Counted from the stretch's first letter, positions 44,067 through 52,877 are shown. The stretch is 64,000 nt of DNA from Herpetosiphon llansteffanensis (GCF_003205875.1 NZ_PUBZ01000065.1:62001-126000), one strand, 5' to 3'. Notes: generated from the sequence alone by a model not told the origin. Numbers and translations are program-made.

Positions 44067-45899
44067 TCATGGCTGCTGGGGCGGTTTTGGTGAAGCATTA
44101 GTCCCAAAAGCGTGGCGAATTTGGGCGATTTGGCGCTCGCAATGCTCGTTGCTCAAGCCCGCGACCGCTTGTTCAACCCGTTGCCAACTGCTTTGGGCAA
44201 GTTCAAAGGGCAAAACTTGGCGCTTAGCATCCCAAATTGTTTGGGAACGCGGAGTTGTGCCAAACCAGGGAATATCGCCTTGCCAAAGCGCTGCTTGCTC
44301 GCTTTGCAAAAAATGCTTGAGCTGCGGGCGATCAGGAATGCTTAGCCACAAATGATCAAACAAACAATCGCGATCGAGCGCATCGCGTAGCCGATTGGGA
44401 TGGCTGGCGTGGCGCAGCAAAATGGCGTAGCTATTCGATGGTCGCACAATCACCCGAATCGTGGTATCGGCGCAGGCGGCCAAGCCAACGCTTAATAACT
44501 CGGCTTTTGCGCCAAGTAACGCGCCATAGGTGCTGCGAAAGCCTTGCTCGACCTCGGCTGCATAGGCCAAGGGATCGATCTTGAGTTTGCTACAGGTTGG
44601 CAAATTGTGGGCTGGCTGCACGGGAATGGGGGCGTAGCGCAAGGCCATGTGATCAGTATTCGTCTCATCCCAAACTGGTTGGGGCAATGGCAAGGTTTGT
44701 TCGGCGTTGCCAGCGATGCCACTGAGATCAACGCCTGGATGCTCGTTGGTGGCGAAGTGTAGGCGCGGCAACAAGCCAACTTGCTCTGCTTCAATTAAAT
44801 CGTTGCTATTGCTTAATAACGGGTGGCACAAGCCTTCGAGGTCAATCAAAACGGGATCTTCACCCACGGCAATTACATTTTCATAGTGTAAATCGCAAGC
44901 TTGCAACACCAAGAGCAAGGCCAACAAGGCTCCGTGGCGTTGATAAAAACGCTGCACTGCTGCCGAATCGGCACATGGCGCAGCTTGGAGCCATTCTGTC
45001 CAGCCGTAGCTGCCACAATCGAGCACCTGCAAGCCGCGCAGCTTAATTGTGGCTGGTTGTTGGTTGTGCCAAGCCAAAACCTGATTGAAGGCAGCTTCGG
45101 TGCTGAGCGAGCGTGGTTTGTAGGCCAAATGCGTGCCGCTGGCAAAATCGAGGCGGCAAACGCTTTGGCCTGCGTGACGATCGCCTAAGCTCTCCAAGCC
45201 CGTCCATTCGCCTAATTCAAGCGCAAAATGGCGTTGCAATTGCTGCCAATCGTGGGCCAGATGCTGGGCAATTTGGCTGACAAAATGAATAATCGTTTGG
45301 CATTCGTGAACCAAACTATGCAGCAAAACGGGATAATTGGCTAAAAGATCGAGCAAATCGTTGATGTTGCTATAGCGTTTAATGAAATATTCAAAGCGAT
45401 CTTGGCTGGTTGCGCCGTGCAACTCACCGCGCAAACGCGCCACATTCAGCTCTAAAACCATGGTTTGGGCAGTTAATTGGGCTAGCCTTTGGGCTAGGGC
45501 CTTGCCAATCGCCGCATGTAATGTTGGCCAATTGTGCTTAACTTGGGCTTTGTTCAAAGCTTGTTCAATCTGAACAAGGCAATAATCGACCAGCGGCCAA
45601 AGCGGATAGCCCAAATTGAGCTGATTGAGCCAGCGCGGATGTGGATTGGCCTGCCATTCCCGCCAAGTTGCGAGCATCGCCGCCCAAGCTGGGGGCGCAA
45701 GTGGCATGGCGGGGTCAAGCAGGGCTTGAAATTGCTGCTCGCTTAATCCATCAAGCGCCAGCCGTGCCTGCCACCACAACGTTTGCTCGAAGGGAGCTTG
45801 TTTGCGCCAACGTTGCGCGCGTTGGGCTGCACGCGGGCCGATTTCGCTCAAGCCAAGTTGTTGGCGTTGGCGCAAATTCAGGCTTGCCAACCAATTCAT
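44067..45899 (-). CDS. LanM-type lanthipeptide dehydratase without cyclase domain
   Basis: A 610-residue protein matching the DUF4135 dehydratase half of class II lanthipeptide synthetases, which phosphorylate and eliminate Ser/Thr of a precursor peptide to Dha/Dhb. Family residues are visible: HLAYKPRSL with K261, DLHYEN with D336, H338 and N341, VLIDLE with D353, and VIVRPS with R486, where CylM has K274, D347, H349 and R506. Full LanM proteins run to 900-1000 residues with a zinc-binding LanC cyclase; here the protein ends at SNEHCERQIAQIRHAFGTN, the normal end of the dehydratase domain. No LanC Cys/His motif follows. The ATG overlaps the regulator stop by four bases (ATGA), so translation is coupled. 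Confidence 0.88.
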   Translation of the reverse strand: MNWLASLNLRQRQQLGLSEIGPRAAQRAQRWRKQAPFEQTLWWQARLALDGLSEQQFQALLDPAMPLAPPAWAAMLATWREWQANPHPRWLNQLNLGYPLWPLVDYCLVQIEQALNKAQVKHNWPTLHAAIGKALAQRLAQLTAQTMVLELNVARLRGELHGATSQDRFEYFIKRYSNINDLLDLLANYPVLLHSLVHECQTIIHFVSQIAQHLAHDWQQLQRHFALELGEWTGLESLGDRHAGQSVCRLDFASGTHLAYKPRSLSTEAAFNQVLAWHNQQPATIKLRGLQVLDCGSYGWTEWLQAAPCADSAAVQRFYQRHGALLALLLVLQACDLHYENVIAVGEDPVLIDLEGLCHPLLSNSNDLIEAEQVGLLPRLHFATNEHPGVDLSGIAGNAEQTLPLPQPVWDETNTDHMALRYAPIPVQPAHNLPTCSKLKIDPLAYAAEVEQGFRSTYGALLGAKAELLSVGLAACADTTIRVIVRPSNSYAILLRHASHPNRLRDALDRDCLFDHLWLSIPDRPQLKHFLQSEQAALWQGDIPWFGTTPRSQTIWDAKRQVLPFELAQSSWQRVEQAVAGLSNEHCERQIAQIRHAFGTNASPKPPQQP

Positions 45900-48628
45900 G
45901 TGCGTAGCTCGTGCAATCGTAGGGCTGGCATTTGGGCGAGCAGCTGTTCGACGATTGGCTCGGTTTGCTCGGGCAGTTGGTCTGCTTGCTTGAGGGCTTG
46001 CTGCACAAATTGCCAACGAGCTTGTTGGTTGAGCCAACGGCGCAGGCCATATTCGCGGCGTAATTGTTCGACAGTTTCCACAACTGGGCCGATTGCGCTG
46101 CCATAGCCCATGGTTGCCAAGCAAAAAGCCAAGCTTTCGAGGGCTTGGGTCAGGCCTTCTGGGTTGCCAATTGTGCGATAGCCATGAATTGCTTGGTTGA
46201 TTTGCTCGATCGCCGGTGCATAATGGCCTTGAATGCAATCAACCAAGGCCAAACCACGCAAAGCATTGGCAATGCCCACGCCAAATTGCATGCTGCGGCC
46301 CAATTCGAGCGCTTGGGTAAATAATTGGCGGGCAATCAGATATTGGGCCTGCTCAACCGCCAATTGCGCTTGCACCGCCAACACCATACACAACATATGC
46401 TTGCTGCCAAGATCTTGGCTCATTTGGGCTGCTTTGCTGAGATAGCAGCTTGCTTGCTCCAATTCGCCTGCTGCCAGCGCCGTATAGCCTTGGTACATCA
46501 GGGCAAAGCCAATCACGGTTTTGTTGCTCATCTGCTCGGCAATGCTATAGCTTTCGCTAAAACAGCGCTGAGCGGTTGGGTAATCGCCGCGATAAAGCGC
46601 CAATTTGCCTTGATGTTGCAAGACCATTGAAATGCGATTTTCGTATTGATGTTGCTGACAGAGTGCCTTGCTTTGCTCAAGCAACTCGGTAGCTTGGCTT
46701 AATTCACCACGATCAAGCTGCAATGCGCCTAAATTACAAATGAGACTGCTAATTGCCATTGGCAGATCGAGCGTGCGCCAGATTTCGAGGCTATCGTTGA
46801 GCAAGGCTTGCGATTGAGCATATTGGCCTTGCCAATGGGCAATTAAGCCCAAATTATTGTAGACGCGGGCCATGCCCACTTGATCGTTGGCGGTTTCGAT
46901 CAGTTGGCGACTTTGCGAGAAGCTTTGAGCCGCAGCGCCATAATCGCCTTGATGATAGGCCAAATAGCCCGCTGCGTTGAGCGTTTCGATCCAGAGGGTT
47001 GGCTCAAGCGTGGTTTGGCTGGTTTGGGCTTGATCGATGGCTTGGGCTAGCCAACGCCGCCCTTCGCCAGTATAGCCACGCAAATACCAGAGGTCGGCCA
47101 AATTGGTGGCCATTTGCACCAGTTGCTCGACCTGCTTCTGGCCAAAGAAAAACTCCAAGGCTGCGCGAAAATTGAACAAATCGCGCTCAAAGCGATCGCC
47201 AGCGGCCACATGATGGTTGTGTTGGCTGAGATCAGCCTGCAATATTTGGGCCAATTGCAAATAATAATTGGCGTGGCGTTGCGCTGCTTGAATGAACAAA
47301 CCAGCTTGTTGCAACATCTCACGGGCATATTCGCGCAAGACATTCAACATCTCAAAACGAGTTTCATCCTGTTGCTCGGCTTTGGTGTAGAGCAAACTTT
47401 TATCGGCCAAGGTATTGAGGCCGTCAAGTAAATCGAGCGCCCAAGGCAGTTCGGCCCCAACTGCGGCCAAGCCATCGAGGGTACAACTTTGCGGAAAGAC
47501 CCCAACATGCATAAATAGCTGCTGATCGCTTGGCTCAAGCAGATCGACGCTCCAGCGAATTGCCTCGCGCAGCGTGCGTTGACGTTGCGGATGATCGGCT
47601 GAGCGGCTGGTCAAGACAGTTAATTGATGCTCAAGATGACGCAGCATCGCTTTGGGTGAGAGCAACATACTGCGCGCAGCAATCAACTCGATACTCAACG
47701 GCAAGCCATCGAGCTGACGACAGACGGCGCTAATATCGCCAAGAGTAGTTTGATTAATCTCAAAATCGGGATTGACCGCTTGGGCACGCTCGATAAACAA
47801 GGCTACTGCTGGCGAGTGGGTGGTCGGAGTAGCCTCATCAGCAGGCGTGGCCAATGCCAAAGGTGCGACCGCAAAACGACGTTCACGGCGTAAGCGCAAG
47901 GCCTCGCGGCTGGTGACCAAAACTTTTAAGCCATAACACGCTTGAATGAGCTGATCGATTGAGCTAGCGGCAGGCAAAACTTGCTCAAAATTATCGAGCA
48001 CCAATAGGATTTCGCGGTCATACAAAAACTGCTTCAAATCTTCAAAGCTGCGCCGCATGCCAGTTTCTTTAATGCCAAGCGTTTGGGCGATAGTGCTAAG
48101 TACATCTTGGGGATTGCTAACCGGAGCCAATGCCACCACAAACACGCCATGGCGAAAGCGTTCAAGCTGCTGGGCCGCAACCTGCAACGATAAACGGGTT
48201 TTGCCAACGCCAGGCGGGCCAACGAGCGTCAACAAGCGCACATGCTCACTGGCTAAACGTTCGTTGATCGCCGCAACATCAAGCTCGCGGCCAATTAATG
48301 GATTTGGCAGATCAACTAAATTATGTGGTGCTTGATCGACCACAAAATTGACTCGCGCAGCGCCTGGGGTTTGATCTGCCCAGATCGGCCCAGTGGTTGT
48401 TTCCGAACGAGCAAAATGCACGAATGCAGTATGTTCAGCTTCGGGAACATTACAACATTGGGCTAAGCGCTGAGCAATCTGACTCGATGGCTTAAGCGTA
48501 TTCGCTTCAATTTTACGAATGGTAACCGTGGCACAGCCAACCAAATGAGCCAACTCGTCTTGGGTGAGATCGAGGGTTTTTCGGCGTTGTTTAAGCCACA
48601 TTCCAAAAGAGGCATCAACCTTAGTCAT
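45896..48628 (-). CDS. XRE-NB-ARC-TPR transcriptional regulator
   Basis: A 910-residue STAND-type regulator. The N-terminus is an XRE helix-turn-helix (LKQRRKTLDLTQDELAHLVG, residues 10-65). An NB-ARC-type ATPase follows (VGPPGVGKTRLS Walker A near 140; LLVLDNFEQVLP Walker B near 215). The last 480 residues are at least ten TPR repeats, many of the form YxxAxxxxxxAxxxxxxxGxxxGxAxALxxLG. Such proteins, known as large ATP-dependent regulators, sense a ligand or peptide via the TPRs. The ATG at 48628 was chosen over an upstream TTG; no strong ribosome-binding site is seen. It sits between the precursor and dehydratase genes and very likely controls the cluster. Confidence 0.88.
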   Translation of the reverse strand: MTKVDASFGMWLKQRRKTLDLTQDELAHLVGCATVTIRKIEANTLKPSSQIAQRLAQCCNVPEAEHTAFVHFARSETTTGPIWADQTPGAARVNFVVDQAPHNLVDLPNPLIGRELDVAAINERLASEHVRLLTLVGPPGVGKTRLSLQVAAQQLERFRHGVFVVALAPVSNPQDVLSTIAQTLGIKETGMRRSFEDLKQFLYDREILLVLDNFEQVLPAASSIDQLIQACYGLKVLVTSREALRLRRERRFAVAPLALATPADEATPTTHSPAVALFIERAQAVNPDFEINQTTLGDISAVCRQLDGLPLSIELIAARSMLLSPKAMLRHLEHQLTVLTSRSADHPQRQRTLREAIRWSVDLLEPSDQQLFMHVGVFPQSCTLDGLAAVGAELPWALDLLDGLNTLADKSLLYTKAEQQDETRFEMLNVLREYAREMLQQAGLFIQAAQRHANYYLQLAQILQADLSQHNHHVAAGDRFERDLFNFRAALEFFFGQKQVEQLVQMATNLADLWYLRGYTGEGRRWLAQAIDQAQTSQTTLEPTLWIETLNAAGYLAYHQGDYGAAAQSFSQSRQLIETANDQVGMARVYNNLGLIAHWQGQYAQSQALLNDSLEIWRTLDLPMAISSLICNLGALQLDRGELSQATELLEQSKALCQQHQYENRISMVLQHQGKLALYRGDYPTAQRCFSESYSIAEQMSNKTVIGFALMYQGYTALAAGELEQASCYLSKAAQMSQDLGSKHMLCMVLAVQAQLAVEQAQYLIARQLFTQALELGRSMQFGVGIANALRGLALVDCIQGHYAPAIEQINQAIHGYRTIGNPEGLTQALESLAFCLATMGYGSAIGPVVETVEQLRREYGLRRWLNQQARWQFVQQALKQADQLPEQTEPIVEQLLAQMPALRLHELRT

Positions 48629-48695
48629 AACGCTGTCCAATGTGCTGTGGAGAGGGTCAGTTAAGCAAGGACATTAGGGTGAATTGGTTGCCGAC

Positions 48696-48926
48696 TTACT
48701 GTTGATCGTCGTTGGTATTGACCACGCAGGGAACGAGACTGGTGACTGAAGTCATGGTTGGAATGATGCTGCAATCCAAAAGACCGCCTTGAATTTGGCG
48801 CAATTCTTCGTCGCTCAACTCGGTCATTCCAGCGGGATTGGCTGGCGCAGGCCGTGGTTTCGTGGGTTCGCTCTCAGGATCATTTTCAGCATTATTCCAC
48901 GCGTTGATCGTTTCTTCATGCGACAT
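48696..48926 (-). CDS. Lanthipeptide-type precursor with double-Gly leader
   Basis: A 76-residue peptide. The leader contains MTELSDEELRQIQGG (residues 34-48), the ELxxEELxxIxGG pattern cleaved by C39 peptidases. The 28-residue core (49-76) has seven Ser/Thr (S53, T57, T59, S60, T62, S63, T71) and two Cys (C52, C67), ending NTNDDQQ. The 33-residue extension before the leader motif is acidic and Pro-rich. AAAGGAG stands seven bases before the ATG. A LanM-type dehydratase and a C39-ABC exporter flank it. C52 has no Ser/Thr before it in the core, so a ring there would need an unusual direction, or the two Cys could form a disulfide. Confidence 0.85.
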   Translation of the reverse strand: MSHEETINAWNNAENDPESEPTKPRPAPANPAGMTELSDEELRQIQGGLLDCSIIPTMTSVTSLVPCVVNTNDDQQ

Positions 48927-48984
48927 GCTGGGTCTCCTTTGATTGTTTGGGTGGGTTTAATTTTGGGAGGTTGTTAGATGCCCT

Positions 48985-49014
48985 AGTATACGGTTAAAAT
49001 ACGGTTATTGGCAA
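48985..49014 (-). promoter_or_regulatory. Predicted promoter of the precursor gene
   Basis: On the minus strand, TTGCCA (49014-49009) and TATACT (48990-48985) are 18 bases apart. The -35 box lies inside a TTGGCAAGCG repeat and the spacer contains one CCGTA repeat unit. Confidence 0.55.
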
Positions 49015-49076
49015 GCGTAGTTTGAGCGATAGCGCTATATCGGTTTTTATATCGGTTTTTGGCTAGTTGGCAAGCG
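48987..49076. promoter_or_regulatory. Direct-repeat array in the divergent lanthipeptide control region
   Basis: CGGTTA occurs at 48991 and 49002 (11 bases apart), CGGTTTTT at 49041 and 49053 (12 bases apart), and TTGGCAAGCG at 49008-49017 and 49067-49076. Each half therefore has two short direct repeats about one helical turn apart plus one common 10-mer. This arrangement suggests cooperative operator sites for the XRE-NB-ARC-TPR regulator. Confidence 0.5.
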
Positions 49077-49087
49077 CCAAGTATGGT
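49059..49087 (+). promoter_or_regulatory. Predicted promoter of the exporter operon
   Basis: TTGGCT (49059-49064) and TATGGT (49082-49087) are 17 bases apart, and the spacer contains TTGGCaagcGCCAA, a near-perfect palindrome. Start codon 33 bases downstream. Confidence 0.45.
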
Positions 49088-49119
49088 TAAATGGGGCCAG
49101 CTTTTCAGGAGGACACCCA

Positions 49120-49320
49120 ATGAATGACCACAGCCAAACCGCTCTGATTCCAAACACCTCATTATTTCGCTCGGCTGCGCTAACGTCATATGTTGCTCAT
49201 CATCAAGAGCAGGTTGTCCAAGAGCGAATTTCGCCGTTGTTGCTGCGAAGTTTGTGGTTGCTGGTTGCGCTACTTTCAGTCAGTTTAGTTGTGATTGGCG
49301 CGCCGCTCGTCAGCCTTTAG
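49120..49320 (+). CDS. Truncated HlyD-type membrane fusion stub
   Basis: A 66-residue protein with a good ribosome-binding site (CAGGAGG). The sequence LFRSAALTSY followed by a single transmembrane helix (about residues 42-64) is the N-terminus of HlyD/NHLM-type membrane fusion proteins of bacteriocin export systems, which normally continue for 300 or more residues outside. Here the reading frame stops directly after the helix (VVIGAPLVSL). The 40 bases up to the exporter start show no remnant of the rest. It may be a reduced adaptor that binds the exporter or a decayed gene. Confidence 0.7.
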   Translation: MNDHSQTALIPNTSLFRSAALTSYVAHHQEQVVQERISPLLLRSLWLLVALLSVSLVVIGAPLVSL

Positions 49321-49360
49321 CCCACGGATAACCTTGCGCAACTAGCAAGGTTTGGCGCGA

Positions 49361-51520
49361 TTGAAACGTTGGTTTGCCCGCCTCAAACGGCGTAAAGTTC
49401 CGGTTTTACTCCAATTAAGTGCAATTGAATGTGGTGCTGCCTGTTTGGCCATGCTGCTCTCGTATTGGGGCAGAGCAACCAGCGTTGCCGAAGCTCGCGA
49501 GGTCTGTCGGCCATCGCGTGATGGCTTGAGTGCCCAAACGATTGCTGCTGCTGGCCGCCACTATGGCCTCGTTGTGCGGGCGTTTGCCCTGCAAAACCTC
49601 GATTTTGGCTCACTACAACTTCCGGCAATTTTGCATTGGAATTTTAATCATTTTGTGGTGCTTGAGCGCTGGTCGCCACGCGGCGCGACGATCGTCGATC
49701 CCGCTTTGGGCCGACGCTTTGTGCAGTTAAGCGAGCTTGATCAACGCTTCACGGGGATTGTGCTTAGTTGCCAACCTGGCCCGAATTTTGAGCAACGCCA
49801 ACGCACCAACACCGATCAATGGCGCTTAATTCGCACAACCCTCTTGGCCAAACCGAGTTTATTAATGCAGATTATTGTGGCTTCTGGCTTGTTGCAATTG
49901 GTCGGGCTGGCGCTGCCATTGCTGACGAAAAGTTTGGTGCAGCAAGTAACGCTGCCCAGTTTTGAGGTGCTGCTTGGGCGGGTGCTGATTGGCTTGGGCT
50001 TGATTATTAGCATTCGTTTTTTGATGCAATATATGCGCAGCCTGTTGTTGATTCAATTGCAACTGCGTTTTGATACTGATCTGAGCGAGCATTTTCTGAG
50101 CCACTTGTTGCGCTTGCCGCTGGCATTTTTCGAACAACGCAGTAGCGGCGATTTATTGCTGCGCCTGACCAGCAATAGCACAATTCGCGAATTAATTACC
50201 AACCAAGTGCTTTCGGTAGTGCTCGATGGCGGGTTGATGCTGATCTATGGTGGCTTGCTATTTTGGCAAAGCGGCAGCTTTGGCCTAACCGTCACCATTA
50301 TTGCGCTGCTGCAAGTGGCGATTATTTGGCTCACCCAAGGCCGTTTGCGCCCGCTTGTCGAGACCGATTTGTTGGAGCAAGGCGAAGCCCAGAGCTATTT
50401 GATCGAGTTGCTGAGTGGCATTACCACGATCAAAGCCATGGGTGTTGAGCAGTATAGTTTTAGCTATTGGCAAAATCTGGCTCGTCGTCAGCGCAACACC
50501 AGCCTGCGCCGCCAACGCCTGAGCGCGGTCGTCGATAGTCTTTTGGGCACGTTGCAAACTGCCACGCCGCTGATTTTGCTCTGGGTTGGCTTGCGCGAAG
50601 TGCATCAAGGCAGCATGGATTTAAGCACGATGCTGGCATTAAACGCCATTGGCACATTGGCACTCGCGCCGTTGGTCACATTAATTAGCCAAGGCCAACG
50701 CCTACAATTATTAACCAGCTACCTTGAACGTTTAAATGATGTGTTGATGGCGCAGCCTGAGCCAGATGGCAGCTTTGCGCCCGACCAACGTTTACAAGGC
50801 GCAATTCGGCTAGACCAAGTTAGTTTTGGCTACAACCCGCATGCAGCACCAATTTTGCGCGATATTTCGTTGCAGATTCAACCAGGCCAAAAAGTGGCCT
50901 TGGTTGGACGCACTGGCTCGGGCAAAAGCACCTTGGCCAAATTATTGTTGGGCCTGTATCAACCGACCAGCGGCCAAATTTGGATCGATGAGCAACCAAT
51001 TGAACACTACGACCGCCAAGCGTTGCGCCAACAATTTGGGGTTGTTTTGCAAGATGCATTTTTATTTAGCGGCTCAATTCGCCAAAATATCAACCTTCAG
51101 CGTGCAACTTTGCCAGCAGCTCAATTGCTTGCTGCCAGCCAACGAGCAGGCTTGCACAACGATATTGTGAGCATGCCAATGGGCTACGAAACGCGAGTTG
51201 GAGAGGCGGCGGGCGGCATCTCAGGTGGGCAACGCCAACGGATTGCCCTAGCACGGGCCTTGTTGCGCCAGCCAGCAATTTTAATTTTGGATGAAGCCAC
51301 TAGCCAGCTCGATACGCTGACTGAACAAATTGTTGAGCAGCAACTCAACACATTAAATTGCACGCGGATTGTAATTGCCCATCGCCTGAGCACGGTCAAA
51401 AATGCCGATTTGATCATTGTGCTTGATCGCGGCCAAATTGCCGAGCAAGGCACGCACGCCGAGTTATTAAACTCCGATGGCGTGTATGCCAAAATGGTTG
51501 CCAATCAACAAGCAAGCTAG
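49361..51520 (+). CDS. C39 peptidase-containing ABC exporter (LanT/bacteriocin type)
   Basis: A 719-residue exporter that cuts the leader after Gly-Gly and pumps the core peptide out. The C39 peptidase has the catalytic Cys (SAIECGAACLAML), His (WNFNHFVVL) and Asp (IVDPALG). A six-helix transmembrane domain follows, then the ATPase with Walker A GRTGSGKST, ISGGQRQRIALARA signature and Walker B ILILDEATS. All sites look intact. No ATG exists near the start; the TTG at 49361 has AAGG ten bases before it, and a TTG at 49352 is an alternative. It lies 40 bases behind the HlyD stub in the same operon. Confidence 0.92.
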   Translation: MKRWFARLKRRKVPVLLQLSAIECGAACLAMLLSYWGRATSVAEAREVCRPSRDGLSAQTIAAAGRHYGLVVRAFALQNLDFGSLQLPAILHWNFNHFVVLERWSPRGATIVDPALGRRFVQLSELDQRFTGIVLSCQPGPNFEQRQRTNTDQWRLIRTTLLAKPSLLMQIIVASGLLQLVGLALPLLTKSLVQQVTLPSFEVLLGRVLIGLGLIISIRFLMQYMRSLLLIQLQLRFDTDLSEHFLSHLLRLPLAFFEQRSSGDLLLRLTSNSTIRELITNQVLSVVLDGGLMLIYGGLLFWQSGSFGLTVTIIALLQVAIIWLTQGRLRPLVETDLLEQGEAQSYLIELLSGITTIKAMGVEQYSFSYWQNLARRQRNTSLRRQRLSAVVDSLLGTLQTATPLILLWVGLREVHQGSMDLSTMLALNAIGTLALAPLVTLISQGQRLQLLTSYLERLNDVLMAQPEPDGSFAPDQRLQGAIRLDQVSFGYNPHAAPILRDISLQIQPGQKVALVGRTGSGKSTLAKLLLGLYQPTSGQIWIDEQPIEHYDRQALRQQFGVVLQDAFLFSGSIRQNINLQRATLPAAQLLAASQRAGLHNDIVSMPMGYETRVGEAAGGISGGQRQRIALARALLRQPAILILDEATSQLDTLTEQIVEQQLNTLNCTRIVIAHRLSTVKNADLIIVLDRGQIAEQGTHAELLNSDGVYAKMVANQQAS

Positions 51521-51528
51521 CAGTAAGT

Positions 51529-51712
51529 TCCCTCACCCCAACCCCTCTCCCATCCGATGGGCGAGGGACTTTAACGCCATGGTTTTGGCGAAATGTATCG
51601 CTAAACGATGATTGACTCCCCCTCGCCCTCGTCCAGTGGATGATAGGACTTCAATTCTTTTGCTCCCCCTCGCTCGCGTCTAGTGGGAGAGGGGGCTGGG
51701 GGGTGAGGGAAC
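51529..51712. repeat. Palindromic CCCTCACCCC repeat, long copy
   Basis: CCCTCACCCCAACCCCTCTC on the left and GGGAGAGGGGGCTGGGGGGTGAGGG-type sequence on the right form inverted arms about 180 bases apart, with an inner partial copy (CTCCCCCTCGCC) repeated twice. The same family as 27270-27398 and 62972-63070. Confidence 0.75.
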
Positions 51713-51932
51713 ACCTTTGCCCTGCTGATCAATGCAACGTTTTGCTTCCCAACAACGTCTATAGACTAAATCTTTTGGCCTAGAACTTGCTCGCCAAAGC
51801 GGTTAAACCCAACCCAAAATAAACCCTTTGGTGTATTCCCAAAATCCAGGCCATATGCTATGCTGCACCGTGCAGTGCGGCATTGAAGATTTGAATACCG
51901 CGGCTGTGTGTAGACGAAGCAAAGGAGCCTGT

Positions 51933-52877
51933 ATGTCGCGTCGTAAGGTGCGATTATTTTTTTGTCTGCTTTTAGTAGCAGTATTGGGAGTTCATGGTTT
52001 ACAGCGTAGGCAAGTGATTGTTGCGGCAGCGCCAATGGTTTTTGACCAATATGCACCGCCCCAAACTCACAGCTATTATGTGCCAAATGCCCCAGCGATC
52101 GTCGGTTGGCCAAGTGCAGCTGCGTTATTTTATGCAGCAGGGCGGCCTTACCCAACGGATATTCCAGCGGCCTATTACGACCCAAGCTTTAATTTGACCA
52201 TGTTACGGTTGCGTTCAAGCATTATTGCCAGCGCCAAACGCCATAATCGCCAAGCCATTACCAACCTTACAGATGATCAATTTGCCGTAATTATTGCGGC
52301 CCAACTTTACTTTGAATATAACGGGGCTTTGGCGACGCGCGGTACGTTTGGGCGGGCAGTAACTCCGGTCTATCAAGAGGCGCAGGGGGTTGCCAATTCG
52401 TTGGGTTTGGGCAATTTTAGCGTTTGGCCCGCCAATTTGCGGCCTTCGGTTGGCAAAAGTTTGCTCAACGGCGAGTTGCCCTATGTAAATTCGCTCAATC
52501 AGCCAACCAGCCGCCCAGTTGCACTGACGATTTATGGTAGCAAGCTCCAAGCTCAAATGCAGCGTTATAGCGATTGGCAACCAAGCGAAACCGAAGTTGC
52601 CAATGAAATTAGCGATCCATTTTTGGCGGTCGAATATTTGGCGGCCAACTTTGAGATTGCCAGCTATCGCGCCGAACACGATTGGGTTACCGTCAATTGG
52701 ATGACCTTTGTGGCATGGCACAATCAGGGTGTGGTTAGCCCCGGCCATATTACCAGCAATGGGCAATTGGCGAATGTGCTGCCAACCTTTGAGCGCTATA
52801 TTCCTGGCGCAATGGCCTTGATCTACACGCCGCCCGAGGTTGGGCCAAGCATCGTGCGGCAGCCGATTGCCAAATAA
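51933..52877 (+). CDS. Secreted protein of unknown function
   Basis: A 314-residue protein with a signal peptide (residues 5-33, cut after AAA). The mature part has a helical segment LTDDQFAVIIAAQLYFEYN near residue 110 and SLGLGNFSVWPANLRPS near 155, which faintly recall lysozyme-like folds with a catalytic Glu, but the likeness is weak. AAAGGAG lies before the ATG at 51933. It ends 12 bases before the esterase-like gene, so the two share a transcript. Confidence 0.65.
   Translation: MSRRKVRLFFCLLLVAVLGVHGLQRRQVIVAAAPMVFDQYAPPQTHSYYVPNAPAIVGWPSAAALFYAAGRPYPTDIPAAYYDPSFNLTMLRLRSSIIASAKRHNRQAITNLTDDQFAVIIAAQLYFEYNGALATRGTFGRAVTPVYQEAQGVANSLGLGNFSVWPANLRPSVGKSLLNGELPYVNSLNQPTSRPVALTIYGSKLQAQMQRYSDWQPSETEVANEISDPFLAVEYLAANFEIASYRAEHDWVTVNWMTFVAWHNQGVVSPGHITSNGQLANVLPTFERYIPGAMALIYTPPEVGPSIVRQPIAK

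Noticed and set aside
45900-46238. N-terminal extension of the dehydratase
   Set aside because: The upstream open frame is a shadow of the regulator gene; the ATG at 45899 with ATGA overlap is the real start.
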